Shown piece after piece: positions 7,607 through 12,181 of a stretch of 12,181 nt of DNA; position 1 is the first letter of the stretch; each line of letters opens with the position of its first letter. The position numbers and the translations under genes are program-made. The DNA lies in contig JAMPGN010000134.1 in assembly GCA_023663915.1 (NCBI GenBank), positions 1-12,181 on the forward strand, given 5' to 3'. The notes beneath the pieces were generated by a model. That model did not search any database, had not been told where the DNA came from, and worked only from the letters and a program-made list of their open reading frames with translations. This stretch comes from Eubacterium sp. Its GTDB lineage: Bacteria; Bacillota_A; Clostridia; Lachnospirales; Lachnospiraceae.

Positions 7607-8019
7607 TTATTTTGGCAGACAGGGTGATTGACCTGATTTATCTGAAATATCTGAAAGCGGCAATTTCTTATTACAAAGAAACACGAGTGGAGACTTATCC
7701 TTTTGCGCGTGATGCTGTGCGGGAAGCCGTTTATAATGCACTAATCCATTGTAATTGGGCTGATAATGTTCCTGTACAGATACGTATTGAAGATGACGCT
7801 ATGTATATCAGTAACTGTAGTATGCTTCCTTTTGGCTGGACGGCAGAAACCCTTTTGGGTACTCATGTATTAAAGCCATATAATCCAGATATTGCGAGGG
7901 TATTTTATCGCGCAGGTTATATCGAAAGCTGGGGACGCGGCATTCAGAAAATCCGAGATGCCTGCAAAAATCTTGGGGCGGAAGAACCGGCAGACTGCTT
8001 GTTAATCTGGAACTTATGA
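7603..8019 (+). pseudogene. AlbA_2-type ATP-binding protein, C-terminal GHKL-like fragment
   Basis: This is the second half of the same broken gene, overlapping the first half by 4 bases in another frame. A TTG at 7603 could serve as a start but has no ribosome site, so independent translation is doubtful. The sequence ADRVIDLIYLKYLKA, then REAVYNALIH, YISN, PFGW and FYRAGYIESWGRGI, is the conserved C-terminal ATP-binding part of AlbA_2 proteins (GHKL-like, with the N of the REAVYNALIH helix). Family likeness ends at about 7988 in GAEEP. The remaining codons to 8019 are out-of-frame fic sequence, so the natural C-terminus is lost. With the upstream deletion, the gene is judged non-functional. 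Confidence 0.75.
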
Positions 8020-8183
8020 AAGCGGGCTATTCGCCGATCGACATTAAGTTTACAGATAGAGTCGCATACTATCATGCTTTTGACGAATACCATGCAAAGC
8101 ATGATCTTAGCGCAATGGAAAGATTGTTTACAGGCTATGTAAACGAACGCCTAGACGTATATTTGAATATGTTAAAAGATTAA
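7980..8183 (+). pseudogene. fic: Fic-family protein, C-terminal remnant (67 codons)
   Basis: One frame from 7980 to the TAA at 8181-8183 reads GRTGRLLVNLELMKAGY, then IDIKFTDR, and ends in DVYLNMLKD. This is the end of a Fic domain: GRTGR is the last part of the HxFx(D/E)GNGRxxR motif of Fic AMP-transferases. The catalytic histidine and all upstream sequence are missing, so no activity is possible. The remnant starts inside the broken AlbA_2 gene and overlaps it in a different frame up to 8019. It has no start codon or ribosome site. It ends 35 bases before the response regulator gene, so a whole fic gene probably once stood in front of that operon. Identification is from memory of the family motif; the match is strong by eye. 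Confidence 0.8.
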
Positions 8184-8218
8184 AAACAGACATCTATCAA
8201 AACAGCAGGAGATTTGCT

Positions 8219-8890
8219 ATGACCACAATCTACTACATAGAAGACGACCCCGTCATTGCGTGTACCGTCAAGGAATATCTGGAACGGTATAATTTTTGCG
8301 TAACGATCTACCCCACAATTGCGGACGCAAGAGCAGCGATAAAAACCATGCTCCCACAGATGCTTTTGTTAGATTGGAACATGCCGGACGGACAAGGCGA
8401 CAGGCTGTGCCGCTGGGTTCGCTCTGCGTATGAAGCACTCCCGATCATTTTTCTGACTGTCCGAGATGAGGCAAAAGATATCGTTGCAGGCTTGGGCGAC
8501 GGGGCGGACGATTATGTTGTGAAACCTTTTGAGCTGGAAGTGCTTCACTCCCGTATACTGGCGCTGCTTCGACGCTCTGGACAGACGAGACAGGACAGAC
8601 TGCACTGCGATGACATTACGCTGGATAAGGAAAAATTATCGGTCTGCTGCGGACAGGACGAAATCTCTTTGAGCCAGCCGGAATATCAACTGCTTCTTCT
8701 GCTCATGGAAAATAAAGGGAAAACAATTATGCGTGACAAATTGCTGGAACGGGTATGGGATATAAACGGAAACTATGTGAACGACAACACGCTGACCGTC
8801 ACGATGAAGCGTCTCAGGGAGAAATTACGGAATCCGGCGTGCATCAAAACGATACGCAGTTTCGGTTATCGAATGGAGGATACTTTATGA
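8219..8890 (+). CDS. OmpR/PhoB-family response regulator
   Basis: The 223-aa protein has an N-terminal receiver domain (about 1-115). It shows the acidic pair in IEDD (residues 8-10), the phosphoacceptor D52 in LLLDWNMPDG, T80 in FLTVRD and K102 in VVKPF. A winged-helix DNA-binding domain (about 125-222) ends in the usual RLREKLRNP and IRSFGYRM motifs. On phosphorylation by the kinase encoded next, it should bind direct repeats and activate the transporter genes; candidate repeats are at 10320-10351. AGGAG lies 7 bases before the ATG. Its stop overlaps the kinase start (ATGA), so the two are translationally coupled. The overall set resembles the regulators of peptide-antibiotic ABC modules (BceR or VraR-neighbour style), but the ligand cannot be told. 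No clear promoter was found in the 35-base gap upstream; it may lie within the fic remnant. Confidence 0.93.
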   Translation: MTTIYYIEDDPVIACTVKEYLERYNFCVTIYPTIADARAAIKTMLPQMLLLDWNMPDGQGDRLCRWVRSAYEALPIIFLTVRDEAKDIVAGLGDGADDYVVKPFELEVLHSRILALLRRSGQTRQDRLHCDDITLDKEKLSVCCGQDEISLSQPEYQLLLLLMENKGKTIMRDKLLERVWDINGNYVNDNTLTVTMKRLREKLRNPACIKTIRSFGYRMEDTL

Positions 8891-10329
8891 CAGAAAGAGT
8901 AAGGCGCAGGCTTGTAATGGCTTTTGTCATGTCTTTTTGCGTGGTTGCAATATTTGGAACAATGGCGCTCTGTATGCGGGCATACCGCAGGGCGCCTTTT
9001 GCATGTCTGTCCGCATTCTGTGAAAAAATGATCGCGGAATACCCGGAGACGGAGCAGGCGATTTTAAATGTCTTGAAACAGCAATCTGACGATTCAGACG
9101 GATATGATTTAGAAAAAGAAAAGAATGCCTTTGGAGAGCAATCCGGCTATTATAGCGGAGAAAAGGATGAGAATGTTTTTGGGGAACAATCTAATTATTG
9201 TGGCAAGGAAAAAGGTGGTAATACGTTTCTGAAACAGTACGGTTATCGGGATGAAGATTTTAGTCAAAATATGCCGCTCAGCTTTATTGTGCTTTTTGCT
9301 GCGATCATAATGCTGGCGGTCTGTGGTTTTTTCTTTTTATGGTTTTATCTGGTCAAATATAACCGTACACGAATCGCAGAACTAACTGACTATTTGGAAA
9401 GAATCAATTTAGGCGGCGCAGATGTGAGTCTTTTGGTAAAAGAAGATGAATTTTCCCATCTGCAGGACGAGCTGTACAAGACAGTCACGGAATTGTACCA
9501 CACGAAAGAACAGGCGGTCAGGACAAAATTAAATTATGCTGACAATCTGGCAAATATAGCACATCAACTGAAAACACCGATTACGGCGGCGTTTTTATCT
9601 CTATCAGCAATTTCACGTTTCTACACAGAAATGCGGAATAAATTTTGCAATCAAGTAGAACTCGATTTTATGCAGATACTATCACAAAATGAAGAAAATG
9701 CAGAGCGCATCCGAAACCAATTAGAGCGGCTGCAGCATTTGGAAGAGGCGCTATTGACGCTCTCGAAGATCGATGCAGGCGTGCTGAAACTAGAGTATGC
9801 GGATGTAGATATTTACACGGTTTTAAATCTCGCGGCGGACAACATGAACGATCTATTTCAGCAAAGAAATATCTCAATCTCCATTCCGGAAAAGGGGTGC
9901 GTCATGTTCAAGGGCGATCTGGAATGGTTTATGGAGGCAGTCATGAACTTGCTGAAGAACTGTATGGAACATTCACCGCAAAACGGCACGATTTACTGTG
10001 ACTACGCGGCGAATCCCCTCTATGCAAAGATTCAGATATGGGACGAGGGAAAAGGGTTTGAGGAGAAGGACATTCCACATTTGTTTGAAAGATTCTATCG
10101 TGGAAATTCTTATTCTGAAAACGATTATCACGGAAAATCTTATTCTGAAAATGGTTATTGCGAAAATACCCTCCATGTGACGAATCATGATACGCGCGAA
10201 AATGACACAGGTGTCGGAATGGGATTATCGCTGTCGCGTGCGATCGTCGAATTGCATAACGGTACGATCACGGCGCACAATCTGCCGCAGGGCGGGGCAT
10301 GTTTTGAAATAAAAATTTATTGTCACTGA
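8887..10329 (+). CDS. Membrane sensor histidine kinase with repeat-bearing sensor loop and ATP lid
   Basis: The 480-aa protein phosphorylates the response regulator encoded upstream. Membrane segments lie at about 9-30 and 131-156, with an extracellular loop of about 100 residues between them. This is longer than in the intramembrane-sensing BceS kinases. The cytoplasmic part has the H box with H226 in NIAHQLKTPIT, the N box MNLLKNCMEHS (353-363), G1 DEGKGF (386-391), the F box FERFYRG (400-406) and G2 GVGMGLSL (442-449). All are intact. The loop carries three degenerate 15-16-residue repeats (about 72-118, sharing FGEQS). Between the F box and G2, where a few residues are usual, there are about 35, including SYSEN twice. 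The start is the ATG at 8887, inside the regulator's stop (ATGA), because it puts a charged tail before the first membrane segment. The signal sensed is unknown; a cell-wall peptide antibiotic is a guess from the transporter downstream. Confidence 0.92.
   Translation: MTERVRRRLVMAFVMSFCVVAIFGTMALCMRAYRRAPFACLSAFCEKMIAEYPETEQAILNVLKQQSDDSDGYDLEKEKNAFGEQSGYYSGEKDENVFGEQSNYCGKEKGGNTFLKQYGYRDEDFSQNMPLSFIVLFAAIIMLAVCGFFFLWFYLVKYNRTRIAELTDYLERINLGGADVSLLVKEDEFSHLQDELYKTVTELYHTKEQAVRTKLNYADNLANIAHQLKTPITAAFLSLSAISRFYTEMRNKFCNQVELDFMQILSQNEENAERIRNQLERLQHLEEALLTLSKIDAGVLKLEYADVDIYTVLNLAADNMNDLFQQRNISISIPEKGCVMFKGDLEWFMEAVMNLLKNCMEHSPQNGTIYCDYAANPLYAKIQIWDEGKGFEEKDIPHLFERFYRGNSYSENDYHGKSYSENGYCENTLHVTNHDTRENDTGVGMGLSLSRAIVELHNGTITAHNLPQGGACFEIKIYCH
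9100..9240 (+). repeat. Three degenerate tandem repeats in the kinase sensor loop
   Basis: The units are 9100-9144 (45 bp), 9145-9192 (48 bp) and 9193-9240 (48 bp). They encode related 15-16-residue blocks of the form G/N-Y-x-x-x-E-K-x-x-N-x-F-x-E/K-Q-S/Y. The first two share FGEQS; the third has FLKQY. A further GY at 9241 may begin a decayed fourth unit. The repeats lie in the predicted extracellular loop and are hydrophilic. Confidence 0.65.
10102..10161 (+). repeat. 30-bp tandem repeat in the kinase ATP lid
   Basis: Two adjacent 30-bp units (10102-10131 and 10132-10161) agree at 25 of 30 positions, counted by eye. They encode GNSYSENDYH and GKSYSENGYC. The unit length is a multiple of three, so copy-number change would keep the frame. 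They lie between the F box and the G2 glycines of the kinase. Confidence 0.75.
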
Positions 10330-10371
10330 GTTGTCACTTTCGGTTGTTATCATGAGAGTGTGGGATATATC
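10320..10371 (+). promoter_or_regulatory. Candidate response-regulator operator and promoter for the ABC transporter genes
   Basis: TTGTCACT occurs at 10320-10327 and 10331-10338, and a weaker copy, TTGTTATC, at 10344-10351. The spacings of 11 and 13 bp are close to one helical turn, as for tandem sites of OmpR/PhoB regulators. The third copy provides a possible -35 (TTGTTA, 10344-10349), 16 bp from a possible -10 (TATATC, 10366-10371). A start near 10378 would leave a leader of about 80 nt before the ATPase ATG. The first repeat overlaps the kinase stop codon. Confidence 0.5.
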
Positions 10372-10460
10372 GGGCAATGAAAGAGCATTCCAAAAGAAGG
10401 CGGCGCAGTCAACTTTCAAGAACTATCAAATACCACACGATATCATGGAGGAAGTTTATC

Positions 10461-11144
10461 ATGGAAATCTTAAAATGTGACAACATCGGAAAAGTATATG
10501 GCTCCGGCGACAATCAGGTCGTTGCGCTTAAGGGTATCAATCTGTCTGTGGAAAAGGGTGAGTTTGTCGCAGTCATCGGGGCATCCGGTTCGGGCAAATC
10601 CACGCTGCTTCATATTCTCGGCGGCGTAGATCGGCCAACGGAAGGCAAAGTCATAGTGGAGGGAACAGATATTTCCACTATGAACCGGACGCAGGCTGCA
10701 ATCTTCCGGCGCAGGAAGGTCGGGCTGGTGTATCAGTTTTACAATCTGATTCCGACGCTGACCATACGCAAGAATATTCTGATGCCTCTTTTATTGGATA
10801 AGAAAAAAGTGAATCAGGAATCTTTTGAACGGATTGTAACGTCGTTAGGAATCGCGGATAAGCTGGATTTTTTACCAAATCAACTGTCGGGCGGGCAGCA
10901 GCAGCGTGCGGCGATTGCGCGCTCGTTGGTCTATCGTCCGGCGTTGCTTTTGGCGGATGAGCCGACTGGAAATCTGGATCGCAGAAACGGGGAAGAGATC
11001 GTCGATCTGTTGAAACTTTCCAACCGTAATCTGAATCAGACCATCATTTTGATCACTCATGATGAGCGGGTTGCTTTAGCGGCGGATCGCATTCTGACAA
11101 TAGAGGATGGGCGCATCCTTTCCGACAGAAAGAGAGGTGAGTGA
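10461..11144 (+). CDS. ABC transporter ATP-binding protein (MacB/LolD/BceA type)
   Basis: The 227-aa nucleotide-binding subunit drives the FtsX-like permease encoded next. All motifs are present: Walker A GASGSGKST (40-48), Q-loop Q92 in LVYQFYN, signature LSGGQQQR (142-149), Walker B LLLADEPT (162-169) with the catalytic E, and switch H200. Its length and the NLDRRNGEEI and LITHDE stretches are typical of the MacB/LolD/BceA group. These proteins work in mechanotransmission or peptide detoxification instead of bulk import. The start is the ATG at 10461, with GGAGG 8 bases upstream; in-frame sequence reaching back to 10377 has no ribosome site and would add a non-family basic extension. The gene follows the kinase after 131 bases that hold a candidate regulator-controlled promoter. 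The permease ATG comes one base after its stop. Confidence 0.94.
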   Translation: MEILKCDNIGKVYGSGDNQVVALKGINLSVEKGEFVAVIGASGSGKSTLLHILGGVDRPTEGKVIVEGTDISTMNRTQAAIFRRRKVGLVYQFYNLIPTLTIRKNILMPLLLDKKKVNQESFERIVTSLGIADKLDFLPNQLSGGQQQRAAIARSLVYRPALLLADEPTGNLDRRNGEEIVDLLKLSNRNLNQTIILITHDERVALAADRILTIEDGRILSDRKRGE

Positions 11145-11145
11145 T

Positions 11146-12181
11146 ATGTGGAAAGAGTATTCAGTCAGCTTTTTGCGCAAAAACCGTGCCTCAAGCATCT
11201 CGATCCTGTCAGCGGCATTGATTGCATCGCTGCTATTGTCTGTGCTGTGTAACTTTTTTTATAACCTGTGGGTATATGATGTGGAGTCGGTCGTATTGGA
11301 AGAGGGGGACTGGCAGGGGCGGATTGTCGGAGTGTTTAGCGAAGAAGAGATAGAGTTGGTACGTAGTTTTGCGAACGTGGAGAAAGTGGTTGTGAGTAAT
11401 GAAAATGACACGCTTGACTTGTATTTCCAAAGACCAAGCAGGATTTATCAAGACATGACACTGCTGTCGGAAAAATTAGGATTGAAAAAAGATCAGGTCA
11501 CATACAATTACCAGCTTCTTTCCATGTACATGATCCGTATTCCGGGCGACGATAAGCCGAGAATGAATTTCCCTTTTTATATGGCAATTTTGTTGATTGT
11601 CTGCTTTTCTCTGGTTCTTATCATACACAATTCTTTTGCCGTATCGATGAATGCAAGAATACGCCAGTTGGGGATTCTTGCGGGCATCGGCGCGACACCG
11701 GGACAGATATGCACGTGTCTGATACAGGAGGCGCTGGCACTGTGCGCCGTGCCGATTATAGGCGGCAGTCTGGCAGGAATCGGGATCGGGTACGGACTGC
11801 TTAGAATGATGAATGCACTGGCGGCGCAGATGACGGGACGGCATGATCTGGCGTTCCGTTGTCACCCGTTTGTGGTCGGGGTTACGATTCTTTTTTCCCT
11901 GCTGACCGTACTGATCTCCGCATGGATTCCGGCAAGGAAACTGGCGAAATTGACACCCTTAGAGGCAATCCGAGGCGTGGAAGAGTCCCAGCTTAAAAGA
12001 AAGAAGTATTCCCCTATTTTATGTTATAGGAAATTCCTACGCAAATTTCGAGTTCGCGACGAGTTTTCCGAGATGCCAGGGGCATCTCTTAGGAATACTC
12101 ATAATCTCGCAAACGAGCGTCAGCTCGTTTTTTTATGGTTGTTCGGCATAGAGGGGGAGCTTGCTGGAAACGCGCTGAGAG
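11146..12181 (+). CDS. FtsX-like ABC transporter permease, 3' end outside window, with 38-codon insertion
   Basis: The first 345 codons are present and the frame is open to the window edge. Membrane segments lie at about 17-42, 143-163, 191-215 and 241-262. An extracytoplasmic region of about 100 residues separates the first two. The cytoplasmic turn IRQLGILAGIGATPGQI (residues 172-188) and the closing IPARKLAKLTPLEAIRG are the FtsX-like hallmarks. GAGGTGA precedes the ATG, which starts one base after the ATPase stop, so the pair is co-translated. After SPIL (residue 292) come 38 residues of basic, low-similarity sequence (C293 to L330), then WLFGIEGELAGNALR, the normal start of the next conserved part. 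These 38 codons derive from an inserted element (12024-12137). Removing one copy of the flanking repeat restores P-I-L-W-L-F-G. The permease may tolerate the insert, which lies in a cytoplasmic linker, but function is uncertain. Confidence 0.85.
   Translation, partial: MWKEYSVSFLRKNRASSISILSAALIASLLLSVLCNFFYNLWVYDVESVVLEEGDWQGRIVGVFSEEEIELVRSFANVEKVVVSNENDTLDLYFQRPSRIYQDMTLLSEKLGLKKDQVTYNYQLLSMYMIRIPGDDKPRMNFPFYMAILLIVCFSLVLIIHNSFAVSMNARIRQLGILAGIGATPGQICTCLIQEALALCAVPIIGGSLAGIGIGYGLLRMMNALAAQMTGRHDLAFRCHPFVVGVTILFSLLTVLISAWIPARKLAKLTPLEAIRGVEESQLKRKKYSPILCYRKFLRKFRVRDEFSEMPGASLRNTHNLANERQLVFLWLFGIEGELAGNALR
12017..12137. mobile_element. Hairpin-rich miniature insertion (about 107 bp) with 7-bp direct repeats, inside the permease gene
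   Basis: TTTTATG occurs at 12017-12023 and again at 12131-12137, exactly 114 bp apart, as expected for a target-site duplication around a core of about 107 bp (12024-12130). The core is packed with inverted repeats. TAGGAA (12027-12032) faces TTCCTA (12034-12039). ATTCCTA (12033-12039) can pair with TAGGAAT (12090-12096). GAGATGCC (12070-12077) pairs with GGCATCTC (12081-12088). AAACGAGC (12111-12118) pairs with GCTCGTTT (12123-12130). It encodes no protein of its own and shows no clear terminal inverted repeats. A REP-like or MITE-like element moved in trans is the best reading. T runs make the exact edges uncertain by a base or two. Confidence 0.65.
12111..12134 (+). terminator. Intrinsic-terminator-like hairpin within the permease coding region
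   Basis: AAACGAGC (12111-12118) pairs with GCTCGTTT (12123-12130) around a GTCA loop, and the run of T continues to 12134, seven T in all from 12128. It belongs to the inserted element. Active translation across it may prevent termination; otherwise it would cut the permease transcript. Confidence 0.55.

Noticed and set aside
7603..8019. Independent functional gene for the GHKL-like fragment
   Set aside because: There is no ribosome site at the TTG, both ends are abnormal for the family, and the C-terminus is out-of-frame fic sequence.
8755..8886. Longer kinase frame starting at 8755
   Set aside because: It would overlap the response regulator by more than 130 bases and lacks a ribosome site. 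The ATGA overlap at 8887 is the normal coupled start.
9100..10161. CRISPR-like array in the kinase gene
   Set aside because: The repeats are adjacent or degenerate with no unique spacers, keep the protein frame and are explained as coding tandem repeats.
10377..10460. Longer ATPase frame starting at 10377
   Set aside because: The added 28 residues are basic and unlike the family, and GGAGG lies just before the ATG at 10461. The stretch is better read as a leader.
11233..11865. Long open frames on the minus strand opposite the permease
   Set aside because: No ribosome sites and no family likeness. The plus strand has clear FtsX-like sequence and membrane segments over the same bases.

Overview
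The window looks like chromosomal accessory DNA from a Clostridia-type Bacillota, most likely a gut Lachnospiraceae. The grounds are consensus sigma-A promoters, strong AGGAGG-type ribosome binding sites, an AT-rich non-coding end, moderate G+C in the genes, and the style of the proteins. The taxon is inferred from protein families recognised by eye, not from a search.

Bases 1-655 hold no large gene but contain what reads as a complete type I toxin-antitoxin locus. A 26-residue hydrophobic peptide is encoded on the minus strand (311 to 231) behind a near-perfect promoter. A short RNA of about 92 nt is encoded convergently on the plus strand (about 151-242), also behind a near-perfect promoter. 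The two transcripts overlap at their 3' ends, and the antitoxin promoter lies inside the toxin terminator hairpin.

Bases 656-6954 carry two large plus-strand genes of defence type: a type I restriction subunit (hsdR, 1046 aa, with no hsdM or hsdS in the window) and a 1012-aa UPF1-like superfamily 1 helicase. The helicase has a WYL-like N-terminal domain and a C-terminal PD-(D/E)xK/VSR-like nuclease domain. I do not recognise this three-part fusion as a named system, and it is the best candidate here for an undescribed single-gene defence effector.

Bases 7070-8183 are gene debris. An AlbA_2/Schlafen-type ATP-binding protein is broken by an internal out-of-frame deletion. Its 3' end is then joined directly to the last 67 codons of a fic gene, apparently at a short shared sequence.

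Bases 8219-12181 form a signalling and transport operon on the plus strand: an OmpR-type response regulator, a sensor kinase, an ABC ATPase and an FtsX-like permease that runs off the window. This is the layout of peptide-antibiotic sensing and detoxification modules. Direct repeats TTGTCACT spaced 11 and 13 bp lie at the end of the kinase gene, over a candidate promoter for the transporter genes, and are the likely operator. The kinase carries two blocks of short tandem repeats, one in its extracellular loop and one in the ATP lid.

The permease gene is interrupted by a hairpin-rich element whose flanks repeat TTTTATG exactly 114 bp apart. The element therefore adds 38 codons without a stop or frameshift, although it carries a terminator-like hairpin.
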